From assembly GCF_002288265.1 (NCBI RefSeq), contig NZ_CP016778.1, forward strand, positions 1,240,001-1,304,000: a stretch of 64,000 bases of DNA, read 5' to 3'. Every line of letters starts with the position of its first letter. Positions within the stretch are counted from its first letter, which is position 1. The notes under the pieces were generated by a model. That model saw nothing but the letters and a program-made list of their open reading frames with translations. It had not been told where the DNA came from and made no database searches. Positions 10,608-19,387 of this stretch are shown piece by piece. The DNA is from Candidatus Planktophila versatilis (GTDB taxonomy: Bacteria; Actinomycetota; Actinomycetes; Nanopelagicales; Nanopelagicaceae). A program made the translations under genes and the position numbers.

Positions 10608-11450
10608 ATGCGTTCATTGCTCTGCGTGCCTGCTAGCCAGCCAAAGATGGTGGAAAAGGCTCTGACGCTCGATTGCGATCAGATAATTCTTGACCTGGAA
10701 GATTCTGTTACGCCCGCAGATAAAGTAGCGGCTCGCGCATACCTTAAGGATTTTCTGAGCAAAGTTGAGAGTAAAAAGAAAATTTCACTCCGTGTTAATG
10801 AACTCTCAAGCACCTTTGCCAAAGCCGATATTGATCTCATCTGTGGTTTTAATCCACAACCTCTTAGTTCAGTTATTCTTCCTAAAATACATAGCCTGGA
10901 GGACGTAAAGAGCTGGGCGGCTAAACTTCCGGCCAATATGCAACTTGAAGTACAAATTGAAAGTGCGATGGGGCTCATCAATGCGCCACAGATTGCATCT
11001 CATCCGCAAGTGATCTCCCTTGCCTTTGGGCCAGCAGATTTCATGGCTTCAGCAGGAATGCCAAGTAGTAATCCTGGAACTCCTTGGGCGGAAGCAGCCA
11101 ACGCACTGCAATGGCCGCTGATGCAAGTTGTGATTGCAGCGCATGCGCACGCAAAGACTGCCTACGATGGGCCTTACTTTCAAATCACCGATGATGCCGG
11201 CCTCTCAAGCTCTGCCCGCACCGCCCGCGCTTTAGGTGTTGATGGGAAATGGGTGATTCATCCAAATCAAATCGCTCTGGTCAATGAGGCATTTACACCG
11301 AGTCCGGCAGAGATTGCACATGCAAAAGAAATTATTGCCGCATTTAACGCATCATCAGGTGCTACTAATCTCGACGGCCTGATGATTGATGAAGCATCAA
11401 AGAAGGTTGCAGAACGTTTATTAGAAAGAGCTGCTCAGATTCACAACTAG
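10608..11450 (+). CDS. CitE-like HpcH/HpaI aldolase family CoA-ester lyase
   Basis: TIM-barrel protein of 280 residues from the CitE (citrate lyase beta) branch of HpcH/HpaI. Motifs are RSLLCVPASQPKM at the start, DLEDSV with magnesium-binding acids, VQIESAMGLINA carrying the metal-binding glutamate, LAFGPADFM with the conserved aspartate, and GKWVIHPNQI. Relatives cleave malyl-CoA, citramalyl-CoA and similar 3-hydroxyacyl-CoA esters. No CitD/CitF subunits are nearby, so it is probably a stand-alone lyase. It may share the rhamnose operon transcript or act with the CoA-transferase 6 kb away. The substrate is unknown. Confidence 0.82.
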   Translation: MRSLLCVPASQPKMVEKALTLDCDQIILDLEDSVTPADKVAARAYLKDFLSKVESKKKISLRVNELSSTFAKADIDLICGFNPQPLSSVILPKIHSLEDVKSWAAKLPANMQLEVQIESAMGLINAPQIASHPQVISLAFGPADFMASAGMPSSNPGTPWAEAANALQWPLMQVVIAAHAHAKTAYDGPYFQITDDAGLSSSARTARALGVDGKWVIHPNQIALVNEAFTPSPAEIAHAKEIIAAFNASSGATNLDGLMIDEASKKVAERLLERAAQIHN

Positions 11451-11492
11451 CCATTCTTCGACCAGTAAAACCGATGCGCTTTCTAGAAAAAC

Positions 11493-12620
11493 TCACTTCT
11501 TCTGGCGATACTTATTAACTACATCCTCGTTGATTTCGATACCTAGTCCTGGCCCGGATGGTGGGTAGACCCAGCCATCTGTATGGGTTAGCGGGGTTGT
11601 AACGAGATCATTTTGCATCGGGTTAGCAAGTGGCTTAAATTCGAAGAGCTTAAAGGCCAAACTACTAAAGCTGACCGCAATACTTGCCGCAGAGACGATT
11701 GCAGATGACCAAGCGTGAGCGTTGGCCTGTCGCTTTGCTGATTCAATGCGAGAGACAATCTTTGTAAAGCCTGTGACACCTTCTACGCGGCCAGGATCAA
11801 TACCAAATACATCGCAGGTGCCAGTGGCAATAATTGCCTCATAGCCGGCAACATTCCATTCGCGCTCTCCGTAAGCGATGAGAGTTTTAGTCTTATCGCG
11901 AAGTGTTCGATAACCCTCAGGGTCCCAAGCACCGAGTGGTTCCTCAATCCAATCAATGTTGTACTCATCAAATGCCTGCACGCGCTTTACCGCAGTTGCA
12001 ACATCCCATTTAATTGCATAGCCAAGATCAATAATGAGCTTCTTATCTGGACCAAGTGCTTCACGCATCTGCTTTACATACTCAACATCGCGATCGTGTT
12101 CGTATCCAAGATGTGCATTCCCGCGCTTACCAAATCCGACTTTCACTCCTTGCATTCCAGTTGCAAGCCATCCCTTAGCTTGTTCAGCCATTGCCGGAAT
12201 TGATGAGTCGTGAGCATGACCAGAAGCAATAGCCGGGAGTTTCTCGTGCACAGGTCCGCCGAGTAAATCAAGCAAACTTGCATTCAGAGCCTTACCTTTA
12301 AGATCCCAGAGTGCGATATCAATTGCAGAAAGTGCATATGCTGCTAAGCCGCCACGGTATCCATACCACCAATAACGTTCGCGAATTGATGTCCAGATTG
12401 CCTGATTATCAACCGGAGACTTTCCGATAACGAACTCGGAGAGTCCCTCTATGAGAGCTGCAACTGCAAAATTTGCTTCTTTAAATTGTGTGATGGATTC
12501 ACCCCAGCCAACGAGGCCGTCATCGGTAGTGATTTTTACCAGGCAGAGGTATCGCTCAGCATTAAAGTCGTTGGGTTCAGGATATGCGACGGGGATTGGC
12601 TCAACTTTTACAATTTTCAT
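11493..12620 (-). CDS. Mandelate racemase/muconate lactonizing (enolase superfamily) protein
   Basis: Enolase-superfamily acid-sugar dehydratase-like protein of 375 residues. The alpha+beta capping domain (1-120) is followed by a barrel with KVGFGK (proton-abstracting lysine region), IIDLGYA with the first metal aspartate, WIEEPL with the second metal glutamate, and YGEREW with the canonical third metal glutamate. The AHAWSSAI segment carries a histidine at the usual end-of-barrel position. Members of this group dehydrate aldonates to 2-keto-3-deoxy acids. It is distinct from the two mutually similar enolase-family genes at 20.6 and 28.2 kb. A LacI-type operator lies 47 bp upstream. The exact sugar acid cannot be read from sequence. 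Confidence 0.83.
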   Translation of the reverse strand: MKIVKVEPIPVAYPEPNDFNAERYLCLVKITTDDGLVGWGESITQFKEANFAVAALIEGLSEFVIGKSPVDNQAIWTSIRERYWWYGYRGGLAAYALSAIDIALWDLKGKALNASLLDLLGGPVHEKLPAIASGHAHDSSIPAMAEQAKGWLATGMQGVKVGFGKRGNAHLGYEHDRDVEYVKQMREALGPDKKLIIDLGYAIKWDVATAVKRVQAFDEYNIDWIEEPLGAWDPEGYRTLRDKTKTLIAYGEREWNVAGYEAIIATGTCDVFGIDPGRVEGVTGFTKIVSRIESAKRQANAHAWSSAIVSAASIAVSFSSLAFKLFEFKPLANPMQNDLVTTPLTHTDGWVYPPSGPGLGIEINEDVVNKYRQKK

Positions 12621-12666
12621 AGGAACCCTTTTCGTTGTTGGAAAATATTTCTGCCATATTCCCCGC

Positions 12667-12680
12667 TGGTATCGTTTCCA
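12667..12680. promoter_or_regulatory. LacI-type operator
   Basis: TGGTATCGTTTCCA, a CG-centred dyad. The identical 14-mer occurs at 18274-18287 and a close variant at 29350-29363. It lies 47 bp before the start of the enolase-superfamily gene transcribed leftward, suitable for repression. Confidence 0.65.
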
Positions 12681-12794
12681 GATACTACTCCCAGCATAGA
12701 AAAATGGGAAGAGCTAAATGGATAGTGGATAAAAAATTAGAGATCTCAGGGCCAGAGTCCACTACTTGGACATCGTGAGAATCGTTGACCTTCT

Positions 12795-13577
12795 TTATCG
12801 TGCGGTATGTCCACCATCTACGGCTAAGACTATTCCGGTGACCATACTTGATGCGGCCGAAGACAAGTAGACGATTGTCCCGACCAGTTCTTCTGGTTGG
12901 CCCAGTCGCCCTAATGGAATATTTCTTGTGAAATATTCAGCGCCTTCTGGATTTAATGAAATTGCCTTCTCCAACATTGGGGTTCGAAAATGAGTCGGCG
13001 CAATTGCGTTGACTCGGATTCCCAAGGTTGCCCACTCCATCGCCAAGGTGCGCGTAAGAGAGTTAATCCCACCTTTGCTGGCAGAATAATTCGCAATCCC
13101 GGTTGTGATTCCTACCAGGCTTGCAACTGAGGAGATGAAAATCATCGAACCTTGCACTTTAGCCTTAATCATCTCTGCTGCAGCGAGGCGCACAAGGTTC
13201 CATGATCCGGTTAAATTGACATCAATAACATCTTGCCAATCCTTATCTAGCATTTCAACGGCAGTACCACGCCGATTTATTCCAGCCGCCGCAACGACAA
13301 TTTCTGGAACTCCAAATTTCTCGATTAATTGTTCTAAACAAATTGCGAGCGCAGCTGTATCTCTCACATCGGCAACAAGCGGAGTTGCGATTCCACCCTG
13401 AGAAATAATTTCATCACAGACTTCTTGTACTTGATCTGAAGCAAAATCGAGGGCTCCTACTTTTGCGCCGCGAGCAGCTAAACCAATGGCGATTGCTCTT
13501 CCCAGTCCGTTTCCAGCACCTGAAATCAGCACGATTTTGCCTTGCACAGAGAACATTGGGTCAAAAGAATCGGTCAT
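12795..13577 (-). CDS. SDR-family oxidoreductase
   Basis: Classical short-chain dehydrogenase of 260 residues with the cofactor motif SGAGNGLGRAI, the AAAGINR variant of the NNAG strand, a catalytic serine in FISSVAS, and YSASK carrying the catalytic tyrosine and lysine. The C-terminal VDGGHTAR is typical. The aspartate after beta-2 (ALDFAS) suggests NAD preference. Relatives include gluconate 5-dehydrogenase and 2-deoxy-gluconate dehydrogenase. Its ATG overlaps the stop of the lactonase gene by 4 nt, so it is the distal gene of that operon and probably oxidises a sugar or sugar acid in the same pathway. Confidence 0.85.
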   Translation of the reverse strand: MTDSFDPMFSVQGKIVLISGAGNGLGRAIAIGLAARGAKVGALDFASDQVQEVCDEIISQGGIATPLVADVRDTAALAICLEQLIEKFGVPEIVVAAAGINRRGTAVEMLDKDWQDVIDVNLTGSWNLVRLAAAEMIKAKVQGSMIFISSVASLVGITTGIANYSASKGGINSLTRTLAMEWATLGIRVNAIAPTHFRTPMLEKAISLNPEGAEYFTRNIPLGRLGQPEELVGTIVYLSSAASSMVTGIVLAVDGGHTAR

Positions 13578-14452
13578 GCTATTGCACCTCGAAATAGTTC
13601 CATCCCTCTTACTCCGACCGGAATCCGCCAGAGTCTTCCTTCCATGGGTTCAGCAACTGAAATAGTGTCAATATCGCCAAAATCGGTGATGATTAAGTTT
13701 TCACCTTCGAAGACGCAATTGAGTGGAACGCCCCCAGTTTTAAGAAAATCAATATAAGTTCCGTCTGGCTTAATGATGTCTACACCTCCACCTGTATAAG
13801 TAGTAATCCATAGATTTTCATTTACATCAATTTTCAAACCATCAGGAACGTGACCTTCAGGTAACTGCGCAATCTTCTCTGATTTCCCACCTGGACGCAA
13901 TCGATATACACCGCCTTCATATGAATCTACCCAAACAATGGTGCCACCCGCTTCTGCAACAATGCCATTGGGGAACGCTGCGGGAATCTCATCTAAAAGT
14001 TCGCCAGTGCCATCAGGATTTACCGCAAATATGCGTCCCAGTCCTCTATCTTCAGGGTCGTAATCTGCTGGATCTGTAAAGTAAAGTCGTCCATCAGGTC
14101 CAAAGCTCAAATCATTTGGGGCTTGTAATTTATATCCATCAATTTGCTCAACAATGATTTCGACGCTGCCATCTGGCCAAGCCTTCTGGATAGAAGGTAC
14201 TGACATAACTTTGGCTCTCCATGTACCAGCCGTGCCACCATTTTGCGTTATATATACAGCTCCATCTGAACCTAGCCTGCAAGCATTCGGTCCACCACCA
14301 CAGTTCGCGTAATCATGAATTCCTCGTGTCGGTGACCAAGCAATAATTCTACTTGTAAATGTTTCTACCATCACGATACGGCCATCAGGCAAAATGTCAG
14401 GACCTTCTGGATGACCTAGCCCTGTTGCGAGTGTTTCAATATCTGCTTTCAC
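13574..14452 (-). CDS. SMP-30/gluconolactonase family lactonase
   Basis: Six-bladed beta-propeller lactonase of about 292 residues. Metal ligands of the SMP-30 family are visible as the glutamate in GHPEGP near the start, the asparagine in LQAPNDLSFGPDG and the aspartate in GHVPDGLKID; repeated GPDGRLYFTD and NENLWIT blades support the fold. The GTG at 14452 is preferred: GAGAGAG lies upstream and the protein then begins one strand before HPEG. An in-frame ATG at 14524 would add 24 residues unlike the family. It should hydrolyse an aldonolactone made by one of the neighbouring dehydrogenases. It overlaps the downstream SDR by 4 nt. Confidence 0.85.
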   Translation of the reverse strand: MKADIETLATGLGHPEGPDILPDGRIVMVETFTSRIIAWSPTRGIHDYANCGGGPNACRLGSDGAVYITQNGGTAGTWRAKVMSVPSIQKAWPDGSVEIIVEQIDGYKLQAPNDLSFGPDGRLYFTDPADYDPEDRGLGRIFAVNPDGTGELLDEIPAAFPNGIVAEAGGTIVWVDSYEGGVYRLRPGGKSEKIAQLPEGHVPDGLKIDVNENLWITTYTGGGVDIIKPDGTYIDFLKTGGVPLNCVFEGENLIITDFGDIDTISVAEPMEGRLWRIPVGVRGMELFRGAIA

Positions 14453-14583
14453 GTTTTCTCTCTCATTAGAAACCTGCTCATAGAAACCTTTCCATAAGCA
14501 TAGACTGTGCAGGAATGGCGTCAATAGAGCAGATGGGAATTCCTCCCTCTTTTAAACTCTTCTTAAGTCAATTAACATGAAAA

Positions 14584-15462
14584 TTAGGTATTTAGTTCAC
14601 GGGCTAGGTAGGCAACTGCCTGCGCTGCAACTTCTTTCACCTCTAGATCAGTAAATAGATTTGATATCTCTGCAACTACAGGAGAGCTAAAGTTCTTTTC
14701 TTTCAACACCTTCATGCAATTCATTAAACCAACATCTCCAGATCCAAAGAATTGACTTGGCCACCATCCAGTGGGGTGTTCATGACCTTCAATTTTCCTG
14801 ACATCTTTTGCCTGAATCATAAATACCTTATCAAGATTGAAATCTCTCAAAAGTTGCTCTGGATTTTCTCCCACTCGAAAGACATTTGCTAAATCCAAAC
14901 ACATCCCTAGATAGGGAGAATTGAACTCTTTGATAAATTCCATGAGTTGAACGGCTAGAAAGTCTGCATGATTTTCAATAGATATCTTGATCCCAAAATT
15001 TTCAGCCGCTACCAGCATTGACTTCACAAGGGGTCGAAGCGTCTCTAACCGTTCTTGCACCGGCATATCAAAATTCCAATGATTGCCCAGCACAATCCGC
15101 ATCTGCGGAAGTCCTAATTCATGGGATACCTGCAGGAAATACAAGGCATCAAATAACATCTCTGGTTTGCGCCCGCCATCGAATCCGTTTGGATGGCCCC
15201 AGGTGAAGACCACGGTGCGGTTGGGTTTTGCCAACCAGTTCTTGATATCTGCTTTGAAGGTATCAATCTCGTTTTTTAAGTAGACGGTCTGCAGCGAGAC
15301 GAAAGAGACTCCTTGTTGATCTGCAAAGTCAAAGAAATCCTTTAGCTTCCACTGTTCCTGAGAAGGCTCTTCCCACTTAGTGATCTCGCCAAAGAATCGA
15401 TGGAAGGTGTAGCTATCGATACCAACGTTGGTAGCGACTTCGTCTTTCACCGAGAGAGCCAT
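14584..15462 (-). CDS. Sugar phosphate isomerase/epimerase-like TIM-barrel protein
   Basis: Xylose-isomerase-like TIM barrel (AP endonuclease family 2 fold) of about 292 residues. Likely metal ligands are the glutamate in ISIENHAD, the aspartate in MCLDLANVF, and the final glutamate in VVAEISNL, with FMIQAKDV between them. Related proteins include IolE, IolI and sugar epimerases. Start choice is uncertain: ATG at 15462 overlaps the upstream SDR by 16 nt, while GTG at 15450 gives the 4-nt GTGA overlap used elsewhere in this island. A longer ORF to 15558 lies inside the SDR and has an untypical N-terminus. The substrate is unknown. Confidence 0.75.
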   Translation of the reverse strand: MALSVKDEVATNVGIDSYTFHRFFGEITKWEEPSQEQWKLKDFFDFADQQGVSFVSLQTVYLKNEIDTFKADIKNWLAKPNRTVVFTWGHPNGFDGGRKPEMLFDALYFLQVSHELGLPQMRIVLGNHWNFDMPVQERLETLRPLVKSMLVAAENFGIKISIENHADFLAVQLMEFIKEFNSPYLGMCLDLANVFRVGENPEQLLRDFNLDKVFMIQAKDVRKIEGHEHPTGWWPSQFFGSGDVGLMNCMKVLKEKNFSSPVVAEISNLFTDLEVKEVAAQAVAYLARELNT

Positions 15463-16208
15463 CCGCCATCCACGGGAAGAATTACTCCATGTAGGTAATC
15501 TGCTGCGTGGGAAGCTAAAAACAGGGTCGGTCCAACGAGGTCTTCTGGGTTGCCCCATCGCCCACTTGTTAAGCGAGCTAATACACTCTTTTCTCTCTCA
15601 GGATCCTTCCACACATGTTGATTGAGTTTGGTTTTGATATATCCAGGAGCAATCGAGTTCACATTTACTCCGTGGGGCGCCCATTCATTGGATAAGGCCT
15701 TAGTAAGTTGGCCAACCCCACCTTTACTCGCGGCATATCCAGCAACATTTAATCCACCTTGGAATGTCAGCATGCTCGCATAAGTAATAATTTTTCCAGA
15801 TTTTCGCTTAATCATCTCTGGCGCAACTGCCTGTGCTAAACGGAAGGTCGCAGTTAAGTTCACTTGAATCTGCGCCGACCATGCATCAAGGGTCAGGTCG
15901 ATGGCAGGTCCTGGCATGGCGTTGCCATGTGCCAACACCAAAGTGTCAATCTGACCTAGCGCTTTTGTTGCCTGCGCGACTGCGCTTAGGCATGAATCAT
16001 CTGATAGGAAATCAGCAATCACATAAGTTAAGTTCCCACCAAATTCAGAGTATTTCTGCTGTGAAATTTTCACCGCATCCTCGTCGCGAGCCAACACGCA
16101 AACATGAGCTCCGGCTCGGAGAAAACCCTCGACTAGTGCAGAACCTATTCCACCTGTACCGCCAGTGAGTAAAACTTTAGATCCAGTGATACCGAATAGT
16201 GATTCCAT
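15447..16208 (-). CDS. SDR-family oxidoreductase, KduD/FabG-like
   Basis: Classical short-chain dehydrogenase of 253 residues. The Rossmann motif LLTGGTGGIGSALV is at residues 13-26, LAHGNA replaces NNAG, the catalytic serine lies in TYASML, and YAASKGG holds the catalytic Tyr and Lys. The C-terminus ends VDGGW. It resembles 2-deoxy-D-gluconate 3-dehydrogenases more than fatty-acid FabG, and its carbohydrate neighbourhood agrees. It leads a short leftward operon with the TIM-barrel gene and is divergent from another SDR across a 136-bp AT-rich gap. The substrate is unknown. Confidence 0.83.
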   Translation of the reverse strand: MESLFGITGSKVLLTGGTGGIGSALVEGFLRAGAHVCVLARDEDAVKISQQKYSEFGGNLTYVIADFLSDDSCLSAVAQATKALGQIDTLVLAHGNAMPGPAIDLTLDAWSAQIQVNLTATFRLAQAVAPEMIKRKSGKIITYASMLTFQGGLNVAGYAASKGGVGQLTKALSNEWAPHGVNVNSIAPGYIKTKLNQHVWKDPEREKSVLARLTSGRWGNPEDLVGPTLFLASHAADYLHGVILPVDGGWLSR

Positions 16209-16344
16209 TAAATTTCCACCTTAAATATATTGACTTTTCTATGGGTGTGCTGTGAAATAGACTGTAGCGGTTTATGTAACAATATTAAATAGGTGTTTTG
16301 GTAATTTTTCGAAAGAACTAACTAACTCGGGGAGTGGGGCGTCC

Positions 16345-17106
16345 ATGTGGCGAAGTGATTCAGGATTAACGGGTAAAAGTGTTGTTGTTACTGGAGCCGC
16401 AGGTGGAATTGGCAAGGCAGTTGTCCAAGGATTGGCAGAAGCTGGGGCTCACGTTCTTCTCGTTGATATCCCCGGATCCCCAGTTGAGGAGATAATTTCT
16501 GGCTTGGCAGGCACGGGGCATAAGTCACTTCAACTAGATTTATCGCAACTAGCCAATCACAAAGGTATTTTTGAGCTCGCGCAAGAGATGGCGCCCATGG
16601 CTGCTTTTGTTCACTGTGCAGCAGTTTTGCGCCGGCGCTCAACTGTGGATGAGATAACAGAAGATGATTGGGATTTCCAAATTGATACCAATTTAAAAGC
16701 AACCTTCTTCTTAAACCGCACCGCCCGAGATTCATTCCGGAACGCCGGCACAAAGGGTTCCATCGTTAACTTTTCCTCTCAAGGTTGGTGGACCGGTGGC
16801 TTCGGTGGTTCAGTTGTATACGCCGCCAGTAAAGGTGGAGTTGTCACAATGACTAAAGGTCTTGCTCGCTCATTTGCACCAGATGGGGTGCGCGTCAATT
16901 CGGTCTCTCCTGGTGGAGTCGATACACAGATGATGGTGGGTAATCAAACTCCAGAAGCTTTAGCAGGATTCGTTTCAATGATTCCACTTGGCCGCCTTGC
17001 TACGCCAGAAGAGCTAGCAGGTCCAGTGATATTCCTAGCTTCAGATGCTTCTTCTTACATCACCGGGGCTGTGCTTAACGTCTCCGGTGGACAATTAATG
17101 TATTAA
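16345..17106 (+). CDS. SDR-family oxidoreductase
   Basis: Third short-chain dehydrogenase of the island, 253 residues. It has VVTGAAGGIGKAV, VHCAAVL in place of NNAG, a catalytic serine in NFSSQGWW, and YAASKGG with the Tyr/Lys pair. The aspartate in LLVDIPG suggests NAD use. It is transcribed rightward alone; its stop overlaps by 4 nt with the 3' end of the convergent CoA-transferase. It is only distantly similar to the divergent SDR next to it, so it is not a recent duplication. The substrate is unknown. Confidence 0.83.
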   Translation: MWRSDSGLTGKSVVVTGAAGGIGKAVVQGLAEAGAHVLLVDIPGSPVEEIISGLAGTGHKSLQLDLSQLANHKGIFELAQEMAPMAAFVHCAAVLRRRSTVDEITEDDWDFQIDTNLKATFFLNRTARDSFRNAGTKGSIVNFSSQGWWTGGFGGSVVYAASKGGVVTMTKGLARSFAPDGVRVNSVSPGGVDTQMMVGNQTPEALAGFVSMIPLGRLATPEELAGPVIFLASDASSYITGAVLNVSGGQLMY

Positions 17107-18230
17107 TTGGGTCTGTGTGGGGCGGAATTTCTAATTGGTGGCCTTTCTCCATTAAATCGGATTGGGACCCCCGGGATCTTCTTTACCTTACTTGTCTCAT
17201 CAGGGTAAGGCAGCAGTATCTCCACTGCTTGCGCCTGTAGATCATTTAACAAATCTTCGGGCTTGGAAACGCGATCTACGGGAACTCCCTGTCTACCAAG
17301 ATGTTCGGCCCAATGCTTAGCGCCCTGGGTTACCAAGACCTTTTCTAGCTCAATTCGAAGTAGCGCTGCATTCGCAACTCGGCTGGTATTAGTCACAAAT
17401 TGTGGGTTCGTAATCAAATCTTCGCGATGGAGTAAGACACACAACTTAGAAAAAATATTATCGTTGCCCACTCCAATGCAGATGTCTCCATCAAGTGTTT
17501 GATAGAGACCATAAGGACCAAAAGCTGGGTGACTTGCTCCAAATCTTTCAGAAGGCTTCCCACTCAGTTGGAACGCGGAAAGGTGATAACTCACCCACGA
17601 CGCACCTGTCTCATAGAGCGAAGTTTCTACTACCGAACCTAGCCCGGTTTCAGCGCGTTTAACTAAGGCAGCCAAAACTCCAATAGCTAGCCACATCCCG
17701 GCGCCCATATCGAGTACTGAGACACCGGCTCGAACAGGTTTTCCGTGAGGTTCGCCGGTAACATGCATGATTCCGGTTCGCCCCTGCAAGGTGGCGTCAT
17801 ATCCAGGCACAGATGAATCTGGTCCGCTGCTGCCATAAGAAGATAAATTGCCAAAAATCAACCCTGGTTTTATCTTCATCAGTTCATCTGGGGTCAGATG
17901 CATCGCCGTTAAACGCTCCGGAAGAAAATTAGTCAGAAAGACATCGGTATCAGCCAAAAGCTTTTTCAGCTCTGCCTGACCTTCTGCCGATTTGAGATCG
18001 ATACTGATTGCAGATTTGTTCCGATTCACAATATGAAAATAGGCTGATCTATCTCCATCTTGCGGTGTCATAGTTCTCGAGGCATCACCTGCCGGAGTCT
18101 CCACTTTAATTACCTCTGCGCCCAAATCAGCCAGAATTGCCCCACCAAAAGGACCAGCAATGTTAGAGGTTGCATCTAGGACCTTTAAGCCCGAGAGCGG
18201 CAAGTGCTCAAATAGTGATTTGTTGTACAT
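17103..18230 (-). CDS. Family III (CaiB/BaiF) CoA-transferase
   Basis: CoA-transferase of 375 residues with the two interlocked-domain fold of CaiB, Frc and related enzymes. Key features are the N-terminal LKVLDATSNIAGPFGG and ADLGAEVIKVE, then NRNKSAISIDLK, and the catalytic aspartate in PGYDATLQGRTG, followed by PVRAGVSVLDMGAG. Family members move CoA between carboxylic acids without ATP. Its presence in a sugar-acid island suggests activation of an acid intermediate, possibly for the CitE-like lyase at 10.6 kb. The divergent promoter region with the E1 operon contains a perfect copy of the LacI-type operator, so the two are probably co-regulated. Confidence 0.87.
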   Translation of the reverse strand: MYNKSLFEHLPLSGLKVLDATSNIAGPFGGAILADLGAEVIKVETPAGDASRTMTPQDGDRSAYFHIVNRNKSAISIDLKSAEGQAELKKLLADTDVFLTNFLPERLTAMHLTPDELMKIKPGLIFGNLSSYGSSGPDSSVPGYDATLQGRTGIMHVTGEPHGKPVRAGVSVLDMGAGMWLAIGVLAALVKRAETGLGSVVETSLYETGASWVSYHLSAFQLSGKPSERFGASHPAFGPYGLYQTLDGDICIGVGNDNIFSKLCVLLHREDLITNPQFVTNTSRVANAALLRIELEKVLVTQGAKHWAEHLGRQGVPVDRVSKPEDLLNDLQAQAVEILLPYPDETSKVKKIPGVPIRFNGERPPIRNSAPHRPN

Positions 18231-18273
18231 GTGAAGCTATTGACTCCTATGGTGGGAAAGTTATATTCTGACA

Positions 18274-18287
18274 TGGTATCGTTTCCA
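18274..18287. promoter_or_regulatory. LacI-type operator between CoA-transferase and E1 operon
   Basis: TGGTATCGTTTCCA, identical to the site at 12667. It lies 43 bp from the CoA-transferase start and 62 bp from the E1 beta start. It overlaps the right arm of a wider inverted repeat, CCTATGG (18246-18252) and CCATAGG (18285-18291). Confidence 0.65.
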
Positions 18288-18349
18288 TAGGCTTGAGTAA
18301 AGCAAAATGTAAACAAAATAGGATTTATCCTTGTGAAGGGTTATAAGAA

Positions 18350-19387
18350 ATGACTGAACAGGTCCTTGAGAGCGGCACAAAGGAAATCCGTTTTCGCCAA
18401 GCAATAGCAACGGCGCTGGCAGATGAGATGAGAGCCGATAAGTCAGTAATGATTTTCGGCGAAGATGTGGCAGTAGCTGAAGGGCCATTTAAAACTTCAG
18501 AAGGTCTGCTTCAGGAATTTGGACCCCTTCGCGTTCGAGATACTCCCATCTCTGAGATGGCATTCACGGGCGCCGCAGTCGGAGCAGCAATCATGGGAAT
18601 GCGCCCAGTTGTTGAAATTATGTTTATGGAATTCTTAGGGGTCGCACTCGATCAGCTCGTTACTGAAGCGGCAAAGATGCGTTACCTCAGTAATGGCATG
18701 TTATCTGTACCGATGGTCGTGCGTGCTTCTTGTGGATCTGGTTTAGGTTTTGGTAGCCAGCATTCGCAAACTCTTGAAAACTGGGTAAGTGCAACCCCAG
18801 GATTAAAAGTAATCACTCCTAGCGATGCTCAGTCGGCATACAGTTTGCTTCGAGCAGCAATTCAAGATCCAGACCCAGTAATGTTTCTTGAAACTAGAGT
18901 TCTTTACGCCGATCGTGGACCAGTTGATACCTCATTAAAAATGGAGATCGGTAAGGCGCGAGTTCTGCGTTCAGGAAAAGACATTACTTTGGTATCGATG
19001 GGACAAATGGTAAAGGTGTGTCACGAGGCTATTAAGATTTCTGGAATTGATGCCGAACTTATTGACCTTGCGACCATCGTTCCTTGGGACCGCCAAACTG
19101 TCCTTGAATCAGTGAAAAAGACTGGTCGTTTGGTCGTGGTTGAAGAAGCTCCACTCAGTGGTGGCTGGGGCTCTGAGATACTTGCTGCAACTACTTCAAA
19201 GCTCTTCTCATCACTGAAAGCAGCGCCATTTAGAATCACTACACCTGATGTTCCAGTTCCTTATAGTGGAACTTTGGAAGCAAGATACATTCCAACAGCG
19301 CAAGATATAGCTCGCCAACTTACAGAATCATTGAAAAACGGATTAACTCCGAAACAGTGGTGGGAGATTGAAGGTCTAAGCTCATGA
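18350..19387 (+). CDS. 2-oxoacid dehydrogenase E1 beta subunit
   Basis: Beta subunit of a thiamine-diphosphate-dependent 2-oxoacid dehydrogenase, 345 residues. The N-terminus has FRQAIATALADEM and MIFGEDVA, followed by DTPISEMAFTGAAVGAA with the conserved TPP-activating glutamate, then MEFLGVALDQL and the transketolase C-terminal domain (about 205-340) with VVEEAPLSGGWG and DVPVPYSGTLE. It resembles pyruvate, branched-chain and acetoin dehydrogenase E1 beta. The beta-before-alpha order is less common than alpha-beta. It overlaps E1 alpha by 4 nt. Substrate cannot be fixed; the sugar-acid setting suggests a 2-keto acid derived from the dehydratase steps. Confidence 0.88.
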   Translation: MTEQVLESGTKEIRFRQAIATALADEMRADKSVMIFGEDVAVAEGPFKTSEGLLQEFGPLRVRDTPISEMAFTGAAVGAAIMGMRPVVEIMFMEFLGVALDQLVTEAAKMRYLSNGMLSVPMVVRASCGSGLGFGSQHSQTLENWVSATPGLKVITPSDAQSAYSLLRAAIQDPDPVMFLETRVLYADRGPVDTSLKMEIGKARVLRSGKDITLVSMGQMVKVCHEAIKISGIDAELIDLATIVPWDRQTVLESVKKTGRLVVVEEAPLSGGWGSEILAATTSKLFSSLKAAPFRITTPDVPVPYSGTLEARYIPTAQDIARQLTESLKNGLTPKQWWEIEGLSS

